Shown here piece by piece: positions 10,036-20,489 of a stretch of 64,000 bases of DNA (the stretch's first letter is position 1; every line of letters begins with the position of its first letter). This DNA is from Ariolimax columbianus (lineage: Eukaryota > Mollusca > Gastropoda > Stylommatophora > Arionidae): contig JAVGWX010000011.1 of NCBI GenBank assembly GCA_036924085.1, positions 12,939,318-13,003,317 on the forward strand, written 5' to 3'. The translations under genes and the position numbers were made by a program. Below the pieces are notes generated by a model. The model was given only the letters and a program-made list of their open reading frames with translations. It searched no databases and was not told where the DNA came from.

Positions 10036-10445
10036 CAGCCCGTGACCACTCGTTCAACTCTACATTTGACTCTGATCAACCGCTTAACCTTATCCTAAGC
10101 CCGTCACCACTCGTTCAACTCTACATTTGACTCTGATCAACCGCTTAACCTTATCCTAAGCCCGTCACCACTCGTTCAACTCTACATTTGACTCTGATCA
10201 ACCGCTTAACCGTAACCTGTCACCACTCGTTCAACTCTACATTTGACTCTGATCAACCGCTTAACCTTAGCCTGTCACCACTCGTTCAACTCGACATTTG
10301 ACTCTGATCAACCGCTTAACCTTAGCCTGTCACCACTCGTTCAACTCTACATTTGACTCTGATCAACCGCTTAACCTTGCCCTAAGCCCGTGACCACTCG
10401 TTCAACTCAACATTCGACTCGATCGACCGCTAAACTTTACCCTCA
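10036..10445. repeat. 58-61 bp minisatellite, about seven units
   Basis: Units contain 'gtcaccactcgttcaactct', 'acatttgactctgatcaacc' and 'gcttaacctt'. Units with 'tatcctaagcc' are 61 bp long; those without it are shorter. Confidence 0.9.
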
Positions 10446-10504
10446 GCCTTCGATAACCTGTTTAATTTGACATTCTATCCGCAGCCATCCACTTACCTCT
10501 GCCT

Positions 10505-11255
10505 TCAGGTCTTGATCATCCATTTAACTCGAAGTTTAGTTCTCGATCACAGGCATGACTTGAAGTTCGGCTCTCTATCACCGGCATGACTTGAAGTTCA
10601 GCTCTCTATCACCGGCATGACTTGAAGTTCGACTCTATCACCCGCATGACTCGAAATTCGACGCTATCACCCGCATGACTCGAAGTTCGGGTCTCTATCA
10701 CCCTCATGACTCGAAGTTCAGCTCTCTATCATCCGCTTAACTCGAAGTTCGAATCTCTCTCACGTACATGACTCGAAGTTCAGCTCTCTATCACCCTCAT
10801 GACTTGAAGTTCGACCCTATCACCCTCATGACTCGAAGTTCGGGTCTCTATCACCCTCATAACTCGAAGTTCGACTCTATCACCCTCATGACTCGAAGTT
10901 CGACTCTATCACCCGCATGACTCGAAGTTCGACTCTATTACCCTCATGACTCGAATTTTCGGGTCTCTATCACCCTCATGACTCGAAGTTCGACTCTATC
11001 ACCCGCATGACTCGAAGTTCGACTCTATCACCCGCATGACTCGAAGTTCAGCTCTCTATCACCCTCATGACTTAAAGTTCGACTTTATCACCCTCATTAC
11101 TCGAAGTTCGACTTTATCACCCGCATGACTCGAAGTTCGGATCTCTATCACCCTCATGACTCAAAGTTCAGCTCTCTATCACCCGCATAACTCGAAGTTC
11201 AGCTCTCTATCACCCGCGTGACTCGAAGTTCGGCTCTCTATCACCTACTTAACTG
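10505..11255. repeat. About 29-bp minisatellite, roughly 26 units
   Basis: Units contain 'actcgaagttcgactctatc' and 'accctcatg', with frequent one- or two-base length changes. It follows the 61-bp array after a short transition and may be derived from its degenerate end. Confidence 0.88.
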
Positions 11256-11347
11256 AAAAAATATTGACTTAGCTTGTTCTAAAACCGCAGTGGTACCAGG
11301 GGTGACAAGAGTAAAGCTGTTGTAGTCTTTCAATGCTTTCGGTCTAT

Positions 11348-11905
11348 CCATCTTTCTTCAATCCACTTGTGTCGTTTGACGTCGGAGGTGTGACCTTTGT
11401 TTCATATTAATTCGCTGGTGAATTGCCAGGTCAGTCCCAGTATCTGTTACCAACCATTAGGTACCCCCTGAAATATTCGATCGCCTTTCTTTGGGACAGA
11501 TGGGGGTGGAAGCGTAAATTAGAGGAATGTAGACCTGCAGCCTGTCAAACGCCATCTATGCCGCTCCACTAACCACGTAACCAAGACCTGATATTATAGA
11601 CAGACAGTCCCTTTTTGCGAAATATTCTCAGTGAAACGAGAATCTTTAGAATAATTTGAATATATTTTTTTATTTCAATTTTGCCAGAGAAGCGGCCATT
11701 AAGCCTTCTCTTTTCGATTTCCAACTGCCAAAGGATTTTTAACGTACTCGACACTGAACACGGGAGTCCGATCTCACTACCCAGAGATCAGGGGAATTTT
11801 TACCAGAAGATTCACGTGACAAAAATTCTGGTCTCAACCGGAATTCGAACCCGCGACCTCCGGCACCTGAGGCGGACACCCTACCTCGAGAGAACTGAGT
11901 CTCTT
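11348..11905 (-). mobile_element. Long tRNA-derived SINE, about 560 bp
   Basis: On the reverse strand the head has 'cgcgggttcgaattccgg' (B box), then 'gatctctgggtagtgagatc', 'taaaaatcctttggcagttg', 'agaaaagag', a central AT-rich part, and an end near 'gaaagatggatag' that corresponds to a (GATA)n tail. Related copies lie at 21148-21735 (forward), 24828-25135 (truncated) and 29793-30358. The long body after the tRNA-like head suggests a composite SINE. It has no coding capacity. Confidence 0.85.
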
Positions 11906-11992
11906 ACTTGCCCGGAGGAAGTGAGGAAAGGGGGGGGGGGTGGAGGAACCCAAAGCAAAGACTGTCTTGCAACGATATCAACCTATTTCGTT

Positions 11993-12537
11993 AATGTATG
12001 TCCTTAATGTATGTCCTTAATGTATGTCCTTAACGTATGTCCTTAATGTATGTCCTTAATGTATGTCCTTAACGTATGTCCTTAATGTATGTCCTTAACG
12101 TATGTCCTTAATGTATGTCCTTAACATATGTCCTTAATGTATGTCCTTAACGTATGTCCTTAATGTATGTCTTTAATGTATGTCTTTAATGTATGTCCTT
12201 AACGTATGTCCTTAACGTATGTACTTAACGTATGTCCTTAATATATGTCCTTAACGTATGTCCTTAACGTAAGTCCTTAACGTATGTCCTTAATGTATGT
12301 CCTTAACGTATGTCCCTAACGTATGTCCTTAATGTATGTCCTTAACATATGTCCTTAACGTATGTTCTTAACGTATGTCCTTAACGTATGTCCTTAATGT
12401 ATGTCCTTAACGTATGTCCTTAATATATGTCCTTAATATATGTTCTTAACGTATGTCCTTAATGTATGTCCTTAACGTATGTCCTTAATGTATGTCCTTA
12501 ATGTATGTCCTTAACATATGCCCTTAATGTATGTCCT
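11993..12537. repeat. 13-bp minisatellite, about 42 units
   Basis: Units read 'tccttaacgtatg' or 'tccttaatgtatg'. The C/T variant (CG or TG in the unit) alternates irregularly, as expected from decay of methylated CpG sites. Confidence 0.97.
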
Positions 12538-13440
12538 ACCCGACGACATCGGAGATATGGTTTATATGAAGGGGCCCACACTAGCACAAAGATACGAGTG
12601 ATGACCGCAGTATCATACGTGTTGTCAATGTAATGAGAATATAGTGGCGTTTCGCATGTCAATCTTCATAGACTTGGTAACAGATTCACTAAAGGTAGTT
12701 TAATGAATTTACGTTATATCTAACAGCCTTTCGTGCACTATTCTTTGAAATTGTCCTGGCTAGAGCAATGGTGTTTTTCCCCTCCATTTAGCATTCTTTG
12801 TTCCCGCCATTTCCTTTGACATCTGCTATTGGGATGATTCGTTAATGGCGGGCTTCCTGTATTATAGATGTTTATAATTTCCCAGCTCTGATGCAGCGTT
12901 CAGACAGAGGTAGCTATCTCAACGGAATATCTACACACAAAGCTGGGGTTAATGAAGACAATTACCCGAATGTCATCCTTTGATCTTCTGTAATGGCACA
13001 GAATTGAGGTTGTCCAAAGGGACGATTTTTTAAAAAAACAATACAATGGGTGCTCCCTTCTGGGAAATGTACCGCATCAACGTTTCTCAAACGGTACTTC
13101 GAGAACTCTGAGTGGGTCTATAGTTTATAGAAAGATGGTTTGCCGATTTAAAACTAGAAATGCTATAAAAAAAAAACGATGTATTTCTTTTGTTTCGCTG
13201 CTCCATTTCAACGAAGCACACATTTTGAATCATACAATTGACACTGTCTTAAGCTGCAAGAGAAAGTCAAGACTCAGGTTTATGTGAGGTGAAACATACT
13301 GACCACGGCTACACCTCTTGTTCTCGCCGCACTTCTTGAAACATGATACAGCAGTCTGGGCAACGAGGTGGGGATCGAGACTGCGAGCCTACTGAGATGC
13401 TTCAAATTGCTCGACATCCTTTAGTAAAGTAAAGATGAGT
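12538..13440. other. Unassigned, possibly unique DNA
   Basis: No recognisable coding frame, element or RNA gene. Base composition is mixed and the stretch lacks tandem structure, which makes it one of the few candidates for single-copy sequence in the window. Confidence 0.45.
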
Positions 13441-13454
13441 CCTATGGAAACAAA

Positions 13455-13690
13455 TTGGGATGAAGATATCTTTTCAATGGATTGAGGTGGGGTGGCCAAC
13501 TCCCTTCTTGCTGTTCATGCCTTCCCAACTCATTCGTTTGGTACCAATTTACAGCTGGGTCGACTGGAGGAGTGGTTGTACTAGGAACGAACCACGTCCG
13601 GATTTTTTTCTGGTCCGTCCGTGATTTCGAACCCTGGCGCGGTGTAATTCCACTATTTGCAAGCCATTTCACTCTCGCCTAGACTACAGG
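13455..13690 (-). mobile_element. tRNA-derived SINE
   Basis: On the reverse strand the B box 'gggttcgaaatcac' lies at about 13632-13620, preceded by 'gtctaggcgagagtg' as A box candidate. The body contains 'gtcgacccagctgtaaat' and 'ggtacc', resembling the body of the SINE at 21808 ('gtcgacccagccttaaat', 'gggtacc'). Different tRNA-like heads therefore seem joined to a shared body. Confidence 0.65.
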
Positions 13691-14022
13691 CCCCACTAGT
13701 CCTTAAGTACTCGGCATTTATTTATACTGAGACATGTCCTTTATTTTTGGGACTACAGTAGCGTAATTTTGAAAGATTAATAGGTCGCATTAGTTGATTC
13801 TGTATACATAGTTTCAGCTCTCGAAGATATGGGGAAGTTTTGTTAAAATAGGAGAAATAGAAGTTCACGCTAGCGATCAACTGCAATGTCAAGCCTTGTA
13901 AAGGCTTGGGAAAGCACAGGATGAGTAACTTCGATTGTGGGGATGTAGTTTATCGTTGGGGACCGTCATTATGTTCCTCTCGGGGAGCAGGAAAACTCGA
14001 AAAAACATGTTTTGCTGTATGT
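13691..14022. other. Unassigned stretch
   Basis: No gene or element recognised between the SINE and the 31-bp array. Confidence 0.4.
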
Positions 14023-15026
14023 GTGTTCTCCTGACACCACAAGAACATTTCTGCGTGTTCTCCTGACACCACAACACATTTCTGCGTGTTCTCCTGACAC
14101 CACAACACATTTCTGCGTGTTCGCCTGACATTCCTGCGTGTTCTCTAGATACTCCCAACATATTCCTGCATTTTCTCCTGACACCCCAGCACATTTCTGA
14201 GTGTTCTCCTTGCACCACAACACATTTCTGCGTGTTCTCCTGACACCACAACACATTTCTGCGTGTTCTCCTGACACCACAACACATTTTTGCGTGTTCT
14301 CCTGACACCACAACACATTTCTGCGTGTTCTCCTGACACCACAACACATTTCTGCGTGTTCGCCGGACATTCCTGCGTGTTCTCTAGATACTCCCAACAT
14401 ATTCCTGCATTTTCTCCTGACAACACCACACAGTTCTGCGTGTTCTCCTGACACCACAGCGCATTCCTGCTTGTTCTCCTGACACCCCAACACATTTCTG
14501 CGTGTTCTCCTGACACCACAACACATTTTTGCGTGTTCTCCTGACACCACAACACATTTCTGCGTGTTCTCCTGACACCACAACACATTCCTGCTTGTTC
14601 TCCTGACACCCCCAACACATTCCTGCATTTCCCCCTGACACCCGCAACACATTCCTGCATTTTCCCCTGACACTCCCAACACATTCCTGCATGTTCTCCT
14701 GACACCACAACACATTTCTGCGTGTTCTCCTGACACCACAACACATTTCTGCGTGTTCTCCTGACACCACAACACATTCCTGCTTGTTCTCCTGACACCC
14801 CAGCACATTTCTGAGTGTTCTCCTTGCACCACAACACATTTCTGCGTGTTCTCCTGACATCACAACACATTTCTGCGTGTTCTCCTGACACCACAACACA
14901 TTTCTGCATGTTCTCCTGACACCACAACACATTTCTGCATGTTCTCCCGACACCACAACACATTTCTGCATGTTCTCCCGACACCACAACACATTTCTGC
15001 ATGTTCTCCTGACACCACAAGCACAT
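14023..15026. repeat. 31-bp minisatellite, about 32 units
   Basis: Units read 'tgttctcctgacaccacaac' then 'acatttctgcg'. Two larger blocks repeat in order: the segment with 'ttctctagatactcccaac' occurs near 14145 and near 14390. Reverse frames of 150-293 codons are repeat artefacts. Confidence 0.96.
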
Positions 15027-15442
15027 GTAAGTGTGGTATGTGTGTATCCAATTTTGTATTTGTTAAATAGATGATACTCCACTCCGCAGTAGCCTGCTGC
15101 CATCCCATCAATTGTCCATTGATTTAATGATATTGTCCATGCACAGCACTTACCTGTTCAGCCTTGATTATCATTGCTGCCGGCAATCTGGAAGATACAT
15201 ACGCTGAAAAATAAAAACCGCTTTCATGTACAGTCACCATGAAGTGTACATACATTTTGTGTGTGTTGCTCTCAATAGTAACATGTCTTTCCCGGGTTTA
15301 GATCCTATGTTCTTTTGTCAGAAGCCTCTAATCCAAACCATTTGTCCATCTGCTTCTCTTGCTACTTAATAGTTAGTTGTCTTTCCACTTGTGCTGTTAA
15401 GTGTTCTACTTGATATTCAGTTATATTTTGTGTGTGTATCAT
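15027..15442. other. Unassigned stretch
   Basis: No recognisable gene or element. Confidence 0.4.
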
Positions 15443-15760
15443 CTTCTTCTTCGGCGTTCGTTTTTAAGAAGACGTTTGTGACGTTATCTCGTAATTTTAG
15501 CAAGATTGCGATTTCTGCGCCGTTCGACTTGACACATCCGATTTCAGCACACCATTTTGGGGACCGGGTATGCTTTACCTTTTCGATTCCAAATCTCTTA
15601 GCCAAACTGCATGGTTGCAGTCTGTTTCCAGGGTCATCACTTGGAGGCGTAATACAGTCTTCTTCAGAAATGGGTCACTATATTTAGCTGCTGTCTGCGA
15701 ATTCAGAGCTGCATCTTCGTTCCCTTGTCTGTATCAGATTATGTGCGTTGTTTGTGTGAT
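15443..15760 (+). mobile_element. TTC-ended interspersed repeat, plain copy
   Basis: Starts with 'cttcttcttcggcgttcg', followed by 'gacacatccgatttcagcac', 'gaccgggtatgctttacc', 'cagtctgtttccagg' and 'cttggaggcgtaata'. It is homologous to the copies at 16818, 54844 and 63600. On the reverse strand a 62-codon frame reads across it, but other copies do not keep the frame. Confidence 0.75.
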
Positions 15761-16094
15761 CTATTTCTGCTACAGTTTGTTCAAATTTAAATAAAAATGT
15801 CTCCGTGTATTGCTATTTATTCTGTCTAGGCTTCGCTTCCTCAATCTTTGGATAATTTTACTTCATATTTGCATCGTTACTTTCATTGGGCAAGAAACAA
15901 CTGTATTGAACTCAAAACTGATTCTATAGAGCAGTAACAGACGTGCATCTGTGTCTGTACTTGGTACGTATATTCGTTTGACCTAATTCACTATTTTGTT
16001 GTTCCTATTCTAGTTTGGTCATTCTTACGAGAGTAAGTCAGTAAATAGGTCACATATGGCTATTTAAAAATACGAATAAAGTACGAGCTCGAAA
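15761..16094. other. Unassigned AT-rich stretch
   Basis: Nothing recognised. Confidence 0.4.
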
Positions 16095-16195
16095 ACCATT
16101 TGTTACTTCACTTACATTGTCCCTTATTTATAGACATAGTTTCCATCAACATTGATACTCTTATCCCATCGCTTTATTGAGGCAAGGACATGTCG
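16095..16195 (-). pseudogene. Possible mariner transposase C-terminus
   Basis: The reverse strand reads 'RHVLASIKRWDKSINVDGNY' then 'VYK' and a stop. Mariner transposases end in a similar way, with a 'RW-KC-----GDY' pattern. The rest of the element is not seen here, so this is a short remnant at best. Confidence 0.4.
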
Positions 16196-16204
16196 TAATC
16201 GTCT

Positions 16205-16780
16205 GTCGGTTGTTTGAGTACCCACAGTGAGCAAATTGTCCGGACATTCAATCGATCATGCATTTCCCTATGGACTAAACGGTGCAAATACCTTATTACA
16301 GTTGCTACATTGTCTGGTATTACTCGCATGTCTGCTCACATCATCCGCCATCCCGACGTATAGATGCTTCAGTTGAAAAACGGAACAGGACGACCAGGTA
16401 AGACTTCATTGGTACTTGAGTAGTGCACCCTTGACAACTTCCTGTTTTAGCGGGTTATAGTGGCTCTGCTCACATACCGAGGCGAGGTCATTAACCCTAC
16501 TACCACGAAACAGCCTGTTTCCAGGGAGAACTACTTGGAAGTGAGGTGCGGGTCTTGTTCCTCATCCTGATTAACATAGTCTGATCAATATGTTTTACCT
16601 GACCCTGACTAACATAATCTGATCAGTATGTTTTATCTTACCCTAATATTGTCTGATCAATATATTTTACCTGACCCTGACTGACATAATCTGATCAGTA
16701 TATTTTTTCTTACCCTAACATTGTCTGATCAATGTATTTTACCTGACCCTGACTAACATAATCTGATCAGTATGTTCACC
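16205..16780 (+). mobile_element. Minisatellite-bearing copy of the repeat family, diverged
   Basis: The leader has 'gagtacccacagtgagc', 'cagcctgtttccaggga' and 'acttggaagtgaggtgcggg', matching leaders at 23443, 31005 and 33135. From 16560 about six units of 36 bp follow, with 'ctgatcagtatgttttac' and 'ctgaccctgactaaca'. The middle of the leader is poorly conserved. Confidence 0.65.
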
Positions 16781-16817
16781 GGACTTTATTCTCTCTCCAA
16801 CGATAATCCTATTCTTG

Positions 16818-17235
16818 TTCTTTTTCTTCTTCTTCTTTTCTTCTTCTTCTTCTTCTTCTTCTTCTTCTTCTTCTTCTTCTTCGTCGTCGTCGGAAGTTCG
16901 GCCTGAAAAAGACGATGTCACGTTGTGTTGTAGTTGAAAGCCATAATACTGTTTCTGCTCCTTTTGGTCCAATACATCTGATTACAGCTGGCTGTTTTTT
17001 TTTTTTTGGGACCGAGTTTGCCTTCTCATTGCGATCCCTATTATATTAGCCGGACTACAGAGTACAGCCTGTTTCCATGGCCGCTCTTGTAACCGGAATA
17101 GAGTCTTGGTCAACTCTGGTATGGTCACCCTAATACAAGCCGGCAGCCAAGAGTCGCGGGTTGCCGTCAGCTCACTTCCTGTGCTGCATCTTTGTACCCC
17201 AATGATGAGATTGTTAGCCCAAGGGGCTCTATCAT
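16818..17235 (+). mobile_element. TTC-ended interspersed repeat, plain copy
   Basis: Begins with a (TTC)n run at 16818-16880, then 'cgtcgtcgtcggaagttcg', 'gaaaaagacgatgtc', 'catctgattacagctgg', a T-run, 'gggaccgagtttgcc', 'cagcctgtttccatgg' and 'ggaatagagtcttgg'. It ends near 'gtgctgcatctttgtac'. It sits 38 bp after the minisatellite-bearing copy, in the same orientation. Confidence 0.75.
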
Positions 17236-17343
17236 ATGACGTCAATTCACATTGTGCAGGTTTTTTTTTGGGTAATATAGTCGTCTAGAAACACATGTTC
17301 GGTGAGAACACATAGGTGTATACTAGGTTCAAGAACTTAACTT

Positions 17344-17670
17344 AAATTGACGACTTGACTTAACTTGACTTAACTTGACTTAACTTGACTTGACTTAACT
17401 TGATTAACTTGACTTGACTTGACTTAATTTAACTTGACTTGACTTGACTTAACTTGACTTAACGTAACCTCTTTATACTGGTTTAAACGACTGCAGAGTC
17501 TGTAATTATAACTGTAATTCTGGAATCCCACTATCATCTTTGTCGCTCTTCTTTGTATCCTTTCCAGCATTAAATCTTCTCTACGATAAGGACTACACAC
17601 CTGTACACAGCACTCCATTCTAGGTCTAACTAATGCCTTATACAGTTTGACAATATCAGCTACACATCGC
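17344..17670 (-). mobile_element. CR1-like LINE fragment, internally deleted
   Basis: A tail of 'acttaacttg' repeats at 17344-17462 is followed by the 3' UTR motif 'tatactggtttaaacgac'. It then jumps directly to coding sequence that reads, on the reverse strand, 'VKLYKALVRPRMECCVQVCS' and 'MLERIQRRATKMIVGFQNYS'. The 400 or so bases between these in the copy at 46595-47495 are missing, so this is an internal deletion. Confidence 0.8.
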
Positions 17671-17715
17671 AAGCGAAGATGGCGACATCAACAGATTTGT
17701 GTTGGGAATGTGACC

Positions 17716-17930
17716 TTAACCCTTTACACCCTAAGCCTTAAAACAGGAAATACATATTCATAAGAGCAGGGAGATACTTCTTTGCCTTATTCATATACTA
17801 TTTGTTTACATATGAGATGTAAATGCTTTCCCAGAACATAACATGAACAGAACAATTACAGGGAACATAGTAGTAGTGTTTTCAGTTTCCAAACAACATA
17901 CACTGGGCAGGTTAGGGTGTAAAGGGTTAA
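17716..17930. mobile_element. piggyBac-like MITE with TTAA duplication
   Basis: TTAA at 17716-17719 and 17927-17930 flank a 207-bp piece whose ends are perfect inverted repeats: 'ccctttacaccctaa' (17720-17734) and 'ttagggtgtaaaggg' (17912-17926). A TTAA target duplication with CCC-starting inverted ends is characteristic of piggyBac elements. There is no transposase, so it is non-autonomous. It lies right beside a SINE head starting at about 17933. Confidence 0.85.
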
Positions 17931-17932
17931 GG

Positions 17933-18060
17933 AGGTTGCGTGGCCTAGGAGTGAAGCGTCCGTTTCACAATCCCAACCCACCCGGTTCGAATCACGCTCG
18001 TGTCAAATTTGGCAGAAATGGTTTATTTTTTCGCTTCTCTACTTTCGAAAAGTAATGACA
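17933..18060 (+). mobile_element. tRNA-derived SINE head and body
   Basis: The A box is 'tggcctaggag' at 17941-17951 and the B box 'ggttcgaatca' at 17984-17994, with the expected spacing. The body is short and ends in a vague T-rich region. It could also be a decayed tRNA pseudogene. Confidence 0.6.
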
Positions 18061-18540
18061 GCCTACGGTACTTCACACTTGCCAAGACACTTATAACGGC
18101 CAGATAGGTGGGTGGTTGTAAGAAGTGATGTTCTGTAAAGCACATGCTACTGACTTTTATGTGACCTTTTGCGGCTGTGAGGACCCTTTCTTGGTCATAT
18201 CCAATGCGGGCTTGCACTTATGCGGATTTGGTAGCTGCGCTGTTGCTCATTCTGTGCTTTCGGATAATGCGCTCTCTCATTGATTATGTTCAGCTCTACT
18301 ATATGAACACCTTGTGTGATATTAGTGTGCCAGGTGAAGCGGTCCTGTTTAAGTGTCTCTCAGGAAGTGACAGACATTAGCGCGGAAACTGTTCACAGAC
18401 TTTTTCAAATGAGTGAGCAGAGAATTTTTTCTTTCCTTCTGACGACTTTTTTGCATGTCACGAGCTCGCTGTATTGCATGTTAAGGGAAATGTTTACTGG
18501 TCATGTGAACAACATGCACAATCCATTGGAGTTAGGTCGT
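18061..18540. other. Unassigned stretch
   Basis: No gene or element recognised. Confidence 0.4.
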
Positions 18541-18695
18541 AATTCACCTCAAACATAAGAAATATATATTTTTAGCACCAGATTTGAGTTAGTGACGTCA
18601 TATAATAGTCCACTTTTCAGCTGTTGGGGGTGTCAAACATTCTGCAAGAATATACGAGAATTTCTGCATCCGCTTATTCCTGCAGTCTTAGCAAT
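18541..18695 (+). repeat. Arm of an inverted-repeat element, forward
   Basis: Landmarks are 'aattcacctcaaacataag', 'tttagcaccagattt', 'gtgacgtcatataatag', 'gggggtgtcaaacattctgc' and 'ccgcttattcctgcagtc'. The same sequence is at 29466-29620 (forward) and, inverted, at 20178-20245 and 29230-29300. The 49-bp array starts directly after it. Confidence 0.8.
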
Positions 18696-19103
18696 AATTT
18701 CTGGAATCTGTCAATGTTGGTCCATGATAAGGAGAAAAGCATCCAGTTTCTGGAATCTGTCAACGTTGGTCCATGATAAGGAGAGTAGCATCCAGTTTCT
18801 GGAATCTGTCAACGTTGGTCCATGATAAGGAGAGTAGCATCCAGTTTCTGGAATCTGTCAACGTTGGTCCATGATATGAAGGACATAATTATCCAGTTTC
18901 TGGAATCTGTCAACGTTGGTCCATGATAATAATGACAGAATTATCCAATTTCTGGAATCTGTCAATGTTGGTCCATGATAAGGAGAGTAGCATGCAGTTT
19001 CTGGAATCTGTCAACGTTGGTCCATGATAAGAAGGACAGAATTATCCAGTTTCTGGAATCTGTCAATGTTGGTCCATGATAAGGAGAGTAGCATCCAGTT
19101 TCT
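18695..19103. repeat. 49-bp minisatellite, about eight units
   Basis: Units read 'tttctggaatctgtcaacgt', 'tggtccatgataaggagag', 'tagcatccag'. The same sequence occurs once, inverted, at 29105-29170 with the same neighbours on both sides. The array therefore grew from a single-copy segment of a dispersed repeat. Confidence 0.93.
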
Positions 19104-19381
19104 ACATTGCATTATCCATGCTGTCAGATGACGTAATAACAACTATGTTGTGGTGTTGTATTTTACTGAACGACATCATATGTGACAATGACACAGGCAC
19201 AATGTCGACAGGACATCCCTTGTGAAGTAAAGTTCTTGGCTACAAGGGTTTTGCTGGGCCTACAGCCGGATACCTCTTTGTGTATACTCATGATATCAAG
19301 AGCTGACAATCAACAATTTTTGTGCGCCAACCTTCACCCGAAACCTAAAGATTGGTCGCAGCACTTCTTTCTTTCTCTAGG
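19104..19381. other. Repeat end and unassigned DNA
   Basis: 19105-19140 ('cattatccatgctgtcag') matches the reverse complement of 20165-20195 and of 29085-29105, so it is the far end of the element. The rest is unassigned. Confidence 0.5.
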
Positions 19382-19880
19382 TCGACCTGTCCTTCCATAG
19401 CCCGAAATTAAATGTCTCGTTACAGTAATCAGCTGTCAAATACGTATGATGAGAACCCGGGGGTACTCTGTTTAGGTTGAATTAAGATGCTAGTGCCCTA
19501 TCGGATTTTCACTTTCTTCTGCAGTGTAAATACAACATGCATACCAATACCTCAACCTAGCATTCACACTGTGCACACGAGACCGTATAACAGTAGATTA
19601 ACGAGGAGATGGGGATCGACAGTGTGGTCCCCGTAGTGGTAGGGCTTACTGAAAAGCCTCACATTGCACTAAACGAAAAGGACACGACTTGATTTTCTTC
19701 AGTTCCCCGCAGGATATAAAAAGAGCCAGTCGTTAGTGCCCTGGATTCTCAGAAGAGTGGTCTAGGTAGAATGAATCTATAATTGGTGGGACATGTTAGA
19801 TAACTGCGTCTAAATTCATCCCTGGGTCCCAGTCGTACGTAGCGAGACATTTCATTTCGGGTTATGGGGAGGACAGGTAG
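19382..19880. mobile_element. MITE-like element with about 40-bp inverted ends
   Basis: The left end (19382-19423) and the right end (19839-19880) are imperfect inverted repeats sharing 'acctgtcct', 'cccgaaat' and 'aaatgtctcg'. No coding sequence lies between them. One end also occurs at 29752-29790 next to the same AT-rich flank ('aaaataaaattatat'). The insides resemble 30360-30430 ('gaattaagacgcaagtac'). Confidence 0.65.
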
Positions 19881-19967
19881 ATATAATTTTATTTTAAATA
19901 AATAAATAAATACTTAGATAACGATTGAAGTGTAGAATAGGTGGTTATATTCAGTTTTGTGAAGGGT

Positions 19968-20150
19968 TATGGTTAGGGTTAGCGTTAGGGTTATGTTTAG
20001 GTTCAGGGTTAGGATTATGGTTAGAGTTAGGTTTAGGGTTAGGTTTAATGTGATGGTTACATTTACAATTAAGATTAGAGTTATCGCTGTGGCTAGGATT
20101 AGGATTAGGTTAGGATTAGGGTTATGGTTAGGCTTAGAGTTAAGGTTAGA
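19968..20150. repeat. Degenerate TTAGGG-like repeats
   Basis: Many copies of 'ggttagggtta' and one- or two-base variants fill this stretch. Shorter similar stretches are at 29055-29092 and 29628-29665, beside copies of the same inverted arms. It therefore appears to belong to a dispersed repeat, not to a former chromosome end. Confidence 0.8.
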
Positions 20151-20177
20151 TACAATGGTTGTTATTACATCGTCTGA

Positions 20178-20245
20178 CAGCATGGATAATGCCATTCTCG
20201 CTGAATGTTTTGACACCCCACAACAGTTATAAAGTGGACTATACT
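20178..20245 (-). repeat. Arm of the inverted-repeat element, reverse
   Basis: The reverse complement reads 'agtatagtccactttataac', 'tgttgtggggtgtcaaaac', 'attcagcgagaatg', matching the forward arm at 18597-18655. The two arms enclose the 49-bp array, the MITE-like element and the TTAGGG-like repeats. Confidence 0.75.
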
Positions 20246-20489
20246 GTGACTTTCCTACCTCAAACTATGTGCCAAAAATTGATATTTCTTTTGTCTGGAG
20301 TGAAGTAAGACGCAAGTACCGATTATTATTTTTTTATCGCAAGCATATTGAACAGGGCCCAGGAACTAAACATAACCATCTGCAAAATGCAGTGCATGCG
20401 AAAGGTCATGACAACATCAGAATAGACAGAATCACAAATATGAGTATTCGGGGGAAGGTTAATTGGAATAAATTCCTGCCTACATTACA

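Noticed and set aside
13969..15103. Reverse-strand proteins of 239-293 codons
   Set aside because: Three overlapping frames all run through the 31-bp array. Every frame is open because the unit lacks stops.
16739..16972. Acidic poly-Glu protein
   Set aside because: Derived from the (TTC)n tail of a repeat read in reverse.
19968..20150. Chromosome end or subtelomere
   Set aside because: The repeats are degenerate, short, and tied to a dispersed element present at other places in the window.
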